NCBI RefSeq assembly: GCF_949628265.1
Contig: NC_088786.1
Coordinates: 36,043,681 to 36,107,680 of the forward strand
Origin: Cloeon dipterum
Taxonomy: Eukaryota; Arthropoda; Insecta; Ephemeroptera; Baetidae
Direction: 5' to 3'
Length of the DNA: 64,000 nucleotides
The translations under genes were made by a program, and so were the position numbers. This document shows, piece after piece, positions 1 through 9,081 of the stretch; the first letter of the stretch is position 1; each line of letters begins with the position of its first letter. The notes below the pieces were generated by a model. It had not been told where the DNA came from. It searched no databases and saw nothing but the letters and a program-made list of their open reading frames with translations.

Positions 1-489
1 AAAGTTTGGTATGTATATTACCTTCATTTCGATCCTTCACGTCTCTTCAACTGTGCAAAACCAATTTTTCTGTAATTTGTGCGAAACAGCTGCTGTGACC
101 GCACTGACCAAGTAGGATTAGATGCATATTTTTACAAATAATCTGTCGCCTTATTGATGCATTTTAGCATTCTGTCTGTTTCATAACGATCTCCTCGTTT
201 GCTCAAAAGCCATTTAAAATAAATTGCAAAAGTCAAAAGCTTATTTTTGCGATTTTTGCTAGCATACATACATGAGCAGACGTGGGTTTGTTTGTTTACA
301 AAGTTTGTGAAGTGGAAGGGGCTAAATTCTTGCGATGCGCGGGAAGCGGGAAGCGGGCAATGAAACTCCATGAAAGTCGGCTTTTAAAGCAACTTACGTT
401 CACGTAGTTGTCCAAAGAAACACGAGGTGGCAGTTGAACGCACAACGTGGATCGCACGTGGGAACTAGTGCGCGCCCAGCGAGCAGAGG
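1..489. other. Unannotated AT-rich flank
   Basis: No convincing gene. The only open frame of note is on the minus strand at 132-371; it has low-complexity composition and no recognisable domain. A short direct duplication of GGGAAGC lies near 340-357. I see no RNA gene here. Confidence 0.4.
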
Positions 490-1215
490 GGTAACCGCGG
501 TCACTTTTCGGTCACCCAACAAAAGTTGAACAAAGTGTGGTTTTGCATATTAGGCATGATCCTAATTCATGTTTCATTGGAATTTTTTTGAAATTTTGCT
601 TGTATCATGCAAATTTTGAGTGCCCAGTCTTGGGCACCCAATGGGCACCTTTTGGATACCCAGCGCGGGCAGGGGGTCACTTGCGGTCACCTAACAAAAT
701 TAAAACTAAGGGGGATTTTGCATTTCTGGCATGATCTTGAATCATGTTTCATTAAATTTTTGTCGAAATTTTGCTTGGATCACCGAAATTGCCAGTGCCC
801 AGTCTTTGGCACCCATCGGGCACCTTTCGGATACTCGGAGCGGGCAGGCGGTTAACTATGGTCACTTGCGGTCACCTAACAAAATTAAAGTTATGGATGG
901 TTTTGCATTTCAGGCATGACCTTCAATCATTTTTTGCTGGAATTTTTTGAAATTTTGCTTAGATCATGTCGAATTGCCAGTGCCCGGTCTTGGGCACTCA
1001 ATGGGCACCTTTCGGGTAGCCGTAGCAGGCAGGGGGCTAACCATGGTCACTTGCGGTCACTTAAAAAAAGTTGAACAAAAGGTGGTTTTCTATTTCAGGC
1101 ATGACCCAAAATCAAGTTTCAATGAAAAATTTTGGAAATTTGGCTCGGATCATCTCAAAATGCCAGTGCCCTATCGTGGGCACCCAAAGGGCAACTTTTG
1201 AGTAGCTCTGATGGG
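490..1215. repeat. Tandem repeat, four units of about 175-186 bp
   Basis: Four diverged units follow each other. Each has a GCGGTCAC-type box, a TTTTGCAT..GGCATGA segment (near 541, 716, 902 and 1088), a TTGAAATTTTGCT segment, then a palindromic GGGCACCCAATGGGCACC box followed by TTTTGG or TTTCGG. The open frames at 537-1201 are by-products of the repeat. Related GGGCACC and GGTTACC boxes recur at 1320-1370, 1490-1525, 4555-4780 and 4865-5030, so this is a dispersed local family. Confidence 0.75.
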
Positions 1216-1640
1216 TTAATTGCGGTATGACCGGTTCATGAACTGTTTGGGTTAACTTTTGGGCACAGATAAAAAATGTTATTTAATGAGCGGAAATTAA
1301 TTTTTTTGCATTTTAAAATAACCACCCAATGTGTACCTTTTGGTCACCAAATGGTTAGCCCATGCGCGGGCACCATATTTTTAACTCGTTTTTATTCTAA
1401 AATTTTGTCAGATTTTTTTCAATTCAGGTTTTAATTTATTTATTTAGTAAAATACACAAGTAATTAAAAAATTAGCTATGATAACCAAAAGGGGTTACCC
1501 AATGGTTAACCAATGGGCAACCTCATAACCACAATTAATTAATTATTCCGTGTCACGTTAAAAATTATTTATTAAAAATATATTGAGTTTTAATACCCTT
1601 AGTAGCATTTTAAACTCTTTTAATTTAATCGTTTTGAGCA
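1216..1640. other. AT-rich intergenic DNA with scattered GGTTACC palindromes
   Basis: Contains two patches of the TGGTTACC/GGGCACC palindrome family (about 1320-1370 and 1490-1525) in otherwise AT-rich DNA. No gene seen. Confidence 0.4.
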
Positions 1641-1749
1641 CATTTTACTCAATCAGCTTTCGCGCGCGTTTCTTTGTTACACTCGTCAGGCCGCGCGTGG
1701 CGCCACTGTCGGCAGTAGCATAAGCTGCCGCCGTGCTGGTTATGTGGTT

Positions 1750-1897
1750 ATGTTTGTGTTTGAGAACGAACAACAAACAGGACGGTTGGATTATTGCATC
1801 ATAATTTTCGTCAGAGATTTTCGACGTGTTTTTGGACGTGTTTCGAGAAATCAACTTAATCAACGAATCCTTGGACGAATGACGGATGGTTTGCAAG
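1750..1897 (+). other. Candidate 5' exon ending in a consensus donor
   Basis: A CpG-rich island (about 1660-1900) stands out from AT-rich surroundings. An open frame begins with ATG at 1750 and runs through a second in-frame ATG at 1879, ending at CAAG followed by the strong donor GTAAGG (GT at 1898). It could be a 5' UTR or first exon of the SPIDR-like gene downstream, but no protein similarity supports this and the gap to 9082 is large. A minus-strand frame also spans it. Treat as a guess. Confidence 0.18.
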
Positions 1898-1899
1898 GT

Positions 1900-3005
1900 A
1901 AGGGCATATTGAATTTACTTAGATTTTAGCAGGGAGGGCTTACAAAAATACGCGCGCGTAAAACTGATTCTACGTAAACACCAAAATTGTCATTTCAAAT
2001 TGTTTATTATCATCCTTGTGTCAGCAGGCTTGCACCGTGTCCCGCCCTAATCTGTCTGCACATGTACAGGAAGGGATTCCAAGCTTGGACAACCGGGACA
2101 ACCGAACTGAACCTTTGCCGCGCAGCATGCAGGTATGCATTTAAATGCATGGCGAATTTATTGAGTAGAAAAAGTAATAAATTGCATTTTGTTTTGTAGC
2201 GTGATGTCTTTTGGTGCTATTTTTCGCTGACATGGAATGGAAGAGACGGCTGGATGCGACTCCAGAGACGTAAAACAACAATTTGATAGAAACAATTGAA
2301 AATGCTAAATACTGCGGACCACACGAAGGAAGAATGAGTGTGGTAACTTGTGTGTTTGATAGCTATTTTGTTGTTATATTTGTGTGCCTAAATTGAGACT
2401 TAATTTAAGGTTCAAATTTAAGATTTCACTGATTTTAACCAGATGTTTAAGCCAGGCGAGTGAATGCCAGCATTTGTTTGCAAGCGTTAACTTAGCTCTT
2501 TTTCAAGTCATTTTCAATTTATGGCTATATAATAGCTCGAGAGTGTTTATATATGTACTAATGAAACACTTAAGTTTTTTTTTAATTTTTGATGTTGGAT
2601 TTTAAAATTGAAAGTTCTTCAAATTTTAAGTGGAAGAAATGTGTTTTAATACACTTCAATAGTTTTCCTTTGTTACTTTAATTATTTTCGTCAATTCAGC
2701 CAGTTAAAACCAGGTTTTGATCGAATTAATTTTCAAAAAACGTCATTTTTAAGCGCTGAAATTTGCACCACACATTCATTGTTGATGTTTGCAACAATTT
2801 AAATTCCCAAAATTATATATGCGAATAGTTTTATTAAATCATATTTAGTTGATGTTGGCAATCTCTACGCAGGTAATTCCGTCAGGTTATATTTTGAATT
2901 TAATATTCTCTGATAGTCATTGCTAGGCATTTGCGAATGGCTTATTATTTGTTCGAAGTCTCAGCAACAGCAACTTTCGATGTTATTTACTTTCAAATGT
3001 GGTTT
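1900..3005. other. AT-rich DNA, nothing recognised
   Basis: A possible acceptor (TTTTGTAG) sits near 2199, but the sequence after it gives no recognisable protein. The rest is AT-rich with short open frames only. Confidence 0.35.
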
Positions 3006-3225
3006 TGGACTCAATCCTGCTGCTGTGCATTCTGGACTTCAAATAATTGATTTTAGTATGCTGAAAACCAAAATCAGTTCAGCCAGTCACCGTGGAAACG
3101 TAAAGATAAATTTTTTTATCAATTTACTGACGTTTCAACGGTGATTGGCTAGACTGATTTTTGGTTCCAGCTCATCAAATAAAATCATTTTAAGGGTTGT
3201 TCACACAGCAGCAGGATTGTGTCCT
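3006..3225. repeat. Foldback (inverted-repeat) element, about 220 bp
   Basis: The left arm begins GGACTCAATCCTGCTGCTGTG and the right arm ends with its near-complement CACAGCAGCAGGATTGTGTCC. The arms also match internally: CCAAAATCAGTTCAGCCAGTCACCG on the left pairs with CGGTGATTGGCTAGACTGATTTTTGG on the right. The whole segment can fold into one long hairpin with its turn near 3111. It looks like a MITE-type element; no transposase is present and no target duplication was identified. Confidence 0.7.
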
Positions 3226-3537
3226 AAATCTTAGTTAAATCGCATTAAAATAATACTACGTAACAGCTGTACCCATTTATATTGGGAGACCAAAAGGGCC
3301 ATTCGCAACTGGTGAATTTGTGCAGAATCATGCAATTTTCCAAAATTATTTAACATGTTGCTGCATTATTATTATTAAAAATTATTATTATTATTGCCTT
3401 TCAAAAATTATTTGTAATTACAATTTTGGCGATTATGTCATCAATTTATAAGATTTCAGTTTTCCGTGGTGAATCTGACGCGGTATTTTGGCGACGAAAA
3501 TCTAAAATACAATTATATTTGCTTATCCTGTTCATGG
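3226..3537. other. AT-rich spacer between two foldback elements
   Basis: Contains a short ATT/TTA-rich low-complexity tract at about 3365-3395. No gene seen. Confidence 0.4.
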
Positions 3538-4413
3538 AAGGTGGACTGAAACTTTTACTGCGTTGATATTACCTTGAAATCTTCACTAATAAACCTAGTT
3601 TTCGACCCACAATTTTTTTTTTACCAAAAAATTCGCAAGTTGAAGGTCAAGGCCACCTTTTGCGACCTTTTTTGAAATAAAATATTAAGGGATGATAGAC
3701 CTCTTAGATTTTTCGGGGTTGAGGGCTGAAATGTAGCCCTTGAAATTCTGCACAAGCTCACCAAGTTTCAACAATGTGCAACAATAGTTTTGCTTTAATT
3801 TGAATAAATTAAAAACCGACTCGAGGCCGCTCGATCGAGCATGGCCTTAAGTCGGCGAGTTCGCCGATCATTCTTCGATAATACTTTTACCCATTCCATT
3901 TGATTAGATACAACAAGAGGACCCATGATTGACATAGTAAGGTCAAAATCGACCTTCAGGGTCTCGTCAGGTACAGACACTGAAGGTCGATTTCGACCTT
4001 AATATGTCTACACTGGGCCCTCTTGTTGTGGATTATCCAATGCAATGGGTAAAAATATTATAGACGAATGATCGGCGAACTCGCCGACTTAAGGCCATGC
4101 TTGATCGAGCGGCCTCGAGTCGGTTTTTAATTTATTCAAATTAAAGCAAAACTATTGTTGCACATTGTTGAAACTTGGTGAGCTTGTGCAGAATTTCAAG
4201 GGCTACATTTCAGCTCTGAACCTCAAAAAAAATCTAAGGGTTGTATCATCCCTTGATTTTGAATTTTTGAGTTAAGGTCGCAAAAGGTGACCTTGACCTT
4301 TGCCCTGCGAATTTTTTGTAGGTTGATAAGTTGTTCATGGTGGAAAACTAGGATATAAAATGAAAATTTCAAGGTGATAACTTAACCCAGTAAAGAGTTA
4401 CAGTCCACCCTTC
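3538..4413. repeat. Large foldback element, about 876 bp
   Basis: Two long arms, about 3538-3959 and 3980-4413, are imperfect reverse complements around a 20-nt turn near 3960-3979. Outer ends pair GGTGGACTG with CAGTCCACC. Inner ends pair GGTCAAAATCGACCTTCAG with CTGAAGGTCGATTTCGACC. A GC-rich block in each arm contains smaller palindromes (CTCGATCGAG, GGCGAGTTCGCC). No coding capacity for a transposase is seen. The open frame at 3795-3980 on the minus strand spans arm and turn and is a by-product. Likely a non-autonomous foldback or MITE-like element. Confidence 0.8.
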
Positions 4414-4554
4414 ATTCACATAATTTGATTTTCGGGGATTTTTAAAAATAGAGATCTTCAAATTTGATGTATAAAATGTATTAATTAATTGTACTTTAAT
4501 TGTTGTATGAATATCATCCAATAAAAGTGCTGCCCATCTAGCTGCCCACTGAAG

Positions 4555-5030
4555 GTAACCGCAGGCGGGTACCAAATGGTTACCTTTTGGCTACCTCTTA
4601 CCTCGGGCTGTCATTTTGCGCTATACTCAAATTTAACTTTTTTAATGAACAGAGTCAATTGACCTGCCACCAGTGCCACCTGACAGCCCTAGATAAAAGG
4701 TAGCCAAAAGGTAACCATTGGCTGCCCACTGGTGGTAACCTCAGCCGGGCACCCGATGGTTAGCTTTTGGTCAACGAATATTCTCGGCCTCTTATTTATT
4801 ACGCTCCCTGAATTCAGTTATACTTGAAATGTACAAATTAAGAGTCTCTCTGAAAGGTCATTTTAAGGGTGCCCATTTGGTGACCGAATTCTGGGCATGA
4901 CCGCTCGCGGGTGCCCGAAGGGTTGGACATGCGGTATAACCAATGGGTGCCCATCTGGGTGCCCACGGGGGGTAGCCGGGTGACCGAACGCGGGCACCCA
5001 ATGGGCACCTTTTGGTTGACTTTTTTCTCG
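4555..5030. repeat. Clustered GGTAACC / GGGCACC palindromic boxes
   Basis: Repeated boxes of the type TGGTTACCTTTTGG, AAAAGGTAACCATTGG and GGGCACCCAATGGGCACC occur here, related to those in the 490-1215 tandem repeat. The open frames on both strands (4858-5181 region) have biased compositions set by these boxes and are not considered genes. Confidence 0.5.
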
Positions 5031-5034
5031 GTGG

Positions 5035-5180
5035 GCGTTCGCCGGGACGGGAATGTCTCGGGACTCCCGGAATCTCCCGCGAATTCCCGGCGCCAGGACC
5101 GACATTTTTAGACAGGAGCCACGGTCGGGACGGGAGCGGGAAAATTTTGCCGGGAGCGGGAATTCCCGGGAACCTAGTCA
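5035..5180. repeat. CGGGAATTCCCGGG-rich patch, left copy
   Basis: A GC-rich patch of GGGA and TCCC runs, ending with CGGGAGCGGGAATTCCCGGGAA. The same sequence recurs in direct orientation at about 5750-5772. The patch is dense in short self-complementary words such as GGGAATTCCC. Confidence 0.6.
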
Positions 5181-5699
5181 AAATTCATATTCACAACTCG
5201 CTTTTAATTTTCCTAGAATGATTAAAAAAATGGTTAGGAATGTTTTGTATGTTAGATATTTTTCACGGTTTGATAGCGTTATGAACTATCCTAATTTCAA
5301 TTTGCGGAGTTCAAGCTGTAGTATTTCTTTTTTGTCTTTCACTATCACTATTCACTTTACTAAAAATGTTACAGATTTTTTTCATTAACGTGTGATGATT
5401 CTCGCAACTTAAAAAAGTCGGGAGAAAAGTTCTTGATCTAAATAAAATGCAGTTTTTTAGGTTTTGTTTTGGTAATCTCTGCATTTCTACAGAAAATTGA
5501 ATTTTATTTAAAACGTAGTATTTAACGTGGCCCAGTAAAAATTGCCTCCGTGAACTTTTTTATCAACGAAAAGTGTAATTTATAATTTCAACATGGAAAA
5601 ATAAAAGAGCATAGTAAGTTTGTATTTGTAAATATGCGAGCTAAAAATTAATTAATTAACTTATAAGTTATCAACGCACATGGTGTCTACTTTCGAATT
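5181..5699. other. AT-rich DNA between two CGGGAATTCCCGGG patches
   Basis: No gene recognised. The open frame running into this stretch to 5388 has no recognisable domain. Confidence 0.35.
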
Positions 5700-5885
5700 T
5701 AAAATTTTTGGCGGGAAATCGGGAGCGGGAAGAATCGGGAAATAAGAGTCGGGAGCGGGAATTCCCGGGAAAAATATTTGGTAAGGGCACCAGGAAATTC
5801 CGGTAACAGGAAACATTTTTTCGGGACCGGGACTCCCAGGGAGAAAAATTTGCTCCCGAAGAACGCACTAGTGGGAACGAACAAT
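5700..5885. repeat. CGGGAATTCCCGGG-rich patch, right copy, abutting the minisatellite
   Basis: Repeated GGGAGCGGGA and GGGAATTCCCGGGA words like those at 5035-5180. The patch runs directly into the first minisatellite unit near 5886. It may represent the sequence in which the minisatellite arose or inserted. Confidence 0.55.
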
Positions 5886-7890
5886 TACGCGTCCCGAGTA
5901 ACGGGTAGGGCGATACGCATAACGGGTATGGCGTTACGCAGAACGGGTAGGGCGTTACGCGTCTCACGTAACGGGTATGGCGTTACGCATAACGGGGAGG
6001 GCGTTACGCGTCTCGCGTAACGGGTATGGCGTTACGCATAACGGGTATGGCGTTACGCAGAACGGGTAGGGCGTTACGCGTCTCGCGTAACGGGTATGGC
6101 GTTACGCATAACGGGGAGGGCGTTACGCGTCTCGCGTAACGGGTATGGCGTTACGCATAACAGGTAGGGCGTTACGCGTCTCGCGTAACGGGTATGGCGT
6201 TACGCATAACGGGTAGGGCGTTACGCATCACGCGTAACGGGTAGGGGTTACGCATAACGGGGAGGGCGTTACGCGTCTCGCGTAACGGGTATGGCGTTAC
6301 GCATAACAGGTAGGGCGTTACGCGTCTCGCGTAACGGGTATGGCGTTACGCATAACGGGGATAGCGTTACGAGTCCTGAGTAACGGGTATGGCGTTACGC
6401 ATAACGGGGAGGGCGTTACGAGTCCTGAGTAACGGGTATGGCGTTACGCATAACGGGGAGGGCGTTACGAGTCCTGAGTAACGGGTATGGCGTTACGCAT
6501 AACGGGGAGGGCGTTACGAGTCCTGAGTAACGGGTATGGCGTTACGCATAACAGGTAGGGCGTTACGCGTCTCGCGTAACGGGTATGGCGTTACGCATAA
6601 CGGGGATAGCGTTACGAGTCCTGAGTAACGGGTATGGCGTTACGCATAACGGGGAGGGCGTTACGAGTCCTGAGTAACGGGTATGGCGTTACGCATAACG
6701 GGGAGGGCGTTACGAGTCCTGAGTAACGGGTATGGCGTTACGCATAACGGGGAGGGCGTTACGAGTCCTGAGTAACGGGTATGGCGTTACGCATAACGGG
6801 AAGGGCGTTACGCGTCTCGCGTAACGGGTATGGCGTCACGCATAACGGGGAGGGCGTTACGCGTCTCGCGTAACGGGTATGGCGTTACGCATAACGGGTA
6901 GGGCGTTACGCGTCTCGCGTAACGGGTATGGCGTTACGCATAACGGGTAGGGCGTTACGCATCACGCGTAACGGGTAGGGCGTTACGCATAACGGGGAGG
7001 GCGTTACGAGTCCTGAGTAACGGGTATGGCATTACGCATAACGGGAAGGGCGTTACGCGTCTCGCGTAACGGGTATGGCGTTACGCATAACGGGGAGGGC
7101 GTTACGCGTCTCGCGTAACGGGTATGGCGTTACGCATAACGGGTAGGGCGTTACGCGTCTACGTAACGGGTATGGCGTTACGCATAACGGGAAGGGCGTT
7201 AAGCGTCTCGCGTAACGGGTATGGCGTTACGCATAACGGGGAGGGCGTTACGCGTCTCGCGTAACGGGTATGGCGTTACGCATAACGGGTAGGGCGTTAC
7301 GCGTCTACGTAACGGGCATGGCGTTACGCATAACAGGTAGGGCGTTAAGCATCACGCGTAACGGGTAGGGCGTTTCGCATAATGGGTAGGGCGTTACGCA
7401 TCACGCGTAACGGGTAGGGCGTTACGCATAACGGGGAGGGCGTTACGCGTCTCGCGTAACGGGTATGGCGTTACGCATAACGGGTAGGGCGTTACGCGTC
7501 TCGCGTAACGGGTATGGCGTTACGCATAACGGGGAGGGCGTTACGCGTCTCGCGTAACGGGTATGGCGTTACGCATAACGGGTAGGGCGTTACGCATCAC
7601 GCGTAACGGGTAGAGCGTTACGCATAACGGGTAGGGCGTTACGGTTCTCGCGTAACGGGTATGGCGTTACGCATAACGGGGAGGGCGTTACAAGTCTCGC
7701 GTAACGGGTAGAGCTTTACGCATAACGGGTAGGGCGTTACGGTTCTCGCGTAACGGGTATGGCGTTACGCATAACGGGGAGGGCGTTACAAGTCTCGCGT
7801 AACGGGTATGGCGTTACGCATAACGGGTAGGGCGTTACGGTTCTCGCGTAACGGGTATGGCGTTACGCATAACGGGTAGGGCGTTACGCA
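5886..7890. repeat. Minisatellite sub-array A, 49-bp composite unit (21 + 28 bp)
   Basis: The main unit is a 21-mer with GGGTATGGCGTTACGCATAA followed by a 28-mer with GGGGAGGGCGTTACGC and then a 7-bp extension (GTCTCGC, ATCACGC or AGTCCTGAG variants). Measured spacing of successive units near 6873 and 6922 is 49 bp. Subtypes occur in blocks, for example the AGTCCTGAGTAA variant clusters at 6365-6790 and again near 7010. Because 49 is not a multiple of three, no long open frame survives. Confidence 0.9.
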
Positions 7891-8715
7891 TCTCGCGTAA
7901 CGGGTAGGGCGTAACGCATAACGGGTAGGGCGTTACGCTGGACGGGTAGGGCGTTACGCGTAACGGGTAGGGCGTTACGCTGGACGGGTAGGGCGTTACG
8001 CTGGACGGGTAGGGCGTTACGCGTAACGGGTAGGGCGTTACGCGTAACGGGTAGGGCGTTACGCGTAACGGGTAGGGCGTTACGCGTAACGGGTAGGGCG
8101 TTACGCGTAACGGGAAGGGCGTTACGCGTAACGGGAAGGGCGTTACGCATAACGGGTAGGGCGTTACGCGTAACGGGTAGGGCGTTACGCTGGACGGGTA
8201 GGGCGTTACGCGTAACGGTTAGGGCGTTACGCTGGACGGGTAGGGCGTTACGCTGGACGGGAAGGGCGTTACGCGTAACGGGTAGGGCGTTACGCGTAAC
8301 GGGTAGGGCGTTACGCGTAACGGGAAGGGTGTTACGCGTAACGGGTAGGGCGTTACGCTGGACGGTTAGGGCGTTACGCGTAACGGGTAGGGCGTTACGC
8401 GTAACGGGAAGGGCGTTACGCGTAACAGGTAGGGCGTTACGCGTAACGGGTAGGGCGTTACGCGTAACGGGTAGGGCGTCACGCGTAACGGAAAGGGCGT
8501 TACGCGTAACGGGTAGGGCGTTACGCGTAACGGGAAGGGCGTTACGCGTAACGGGTAGGGCGTTACGCGTAACGGGTAGGGCGTTACGCGTAACGGGTAG
8601 GGCGTTACGCGTAACGGGAAGGGCGTTACGCGTAACGGGTAGGGCGTTACGCGTAACGGGTAGGGCGTTACGCGTAACGGGTAGGGCGTAAAGCGGGACG
8701 GGTAGGGCGTTACGC
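7891..8715. repeat. Minisatellite sub-array B, 21-bp unit
   Basis: Roughly 39 head-to-tail copies of a 21-bp unit made of GGGTAGGGCG plus TTACGCGTAAC, with CTGGAC variants of the last segment. The junction GTTACGCGTAAC is a perfect 12-bp palindrome containing ACGCGT. The period is a multiple of three, so both strands stay open; the 282-residue minus-strand frame at 7884-8732 is a heptad reading of the repeat (LPVTRNA), not a gene. Confidence 0.92.
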
Positions 8716-9081
8716 GGTACGGCGTTCAACACTAACAGCCGAAGTGTTTATGGGGAGCTTACCCTCATCCCCTTTCAACCCCATTGCATCAATTTTAATA
8801 AAAAAATTAACGTACCTGCTTTAATTTGCATCGACTTGGCTTCAAAACATTTAAAATCATCCTAAATTTCTACTGAATTACCACCCCGCCCATTCAACCA
8901 AAACTAAAAAAAATGCTTTTGAATAAAATATAAATTAATAAAATTATCCAGAGCTATAAAATGTTGTTCATTTCCGAAGGGTTTAAAGTATAGGGGTGGA
9001 GGGTAAGAACCCCTAAAACCTTCAGCTGCTCAGGGGAGGTCAAGACGAGTCTAACGGTGAAATTCACTGACTATTTTTCAG
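8716..9081. other. Intronic or upstream region of the SPIDR-like gene
   Basis: AT-rich with no open frame of note. At about 8990-9056 it carries a ~67-bp segment (AGGGGTGGAGGGTAA..ACCCCTAAA..CTTCAGCTG) that recurs at 9972-10038. It ends in a strong acceptor: CACTGAC branch-like sequence, pyrimidine tract CTATTTTTCAG, AG at 9080-9081. Confidence 0.5.
8990..9056. repeat. Direct repeat flanking SPIDR exons A-C, left copy
   Basis: Shares AGGGGTGGAGGGTAA, ACCCCTAAA, CTTTCAGCTG-like and ACGAGTC..AACGGTG words in the same order and orientation with 9972-10038. The two copies bracket exons A to C. Confidence 0.6.

Noticed and set aside
132..371. 79-residue minus-strand frame near the window start
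   Set aside because: No domain, no supporting splice or promoter signals, and short enough to occur by chance.
3795..3980. Minus-strand 61-residue open frame
   Set aside because: Lies across one arm and the turn of the large foldback element and has no recognisable domain.
4858..5388. Overlapping Pro/Arg-rich frames on both strands
   Set aside because: Composition is set by the GGGCACC and GGGAATTCCC boxes; no start context, splice logic or domain supports a gene.
5886..8715. CRISPR-like regular repeats
   Set aside because: Units are contiguous with no unique spacers, and the setting is eukaryotic with spliced genes.
7884..8732. 282-residue minus-strand open frame and 120-residue plus-strand frame with heptad repeats
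   Set aside because: The 21-bp period is a multiple of three and lacks stops in several frames on both strands; the sequence is a minisatellite, not a repeat protein.
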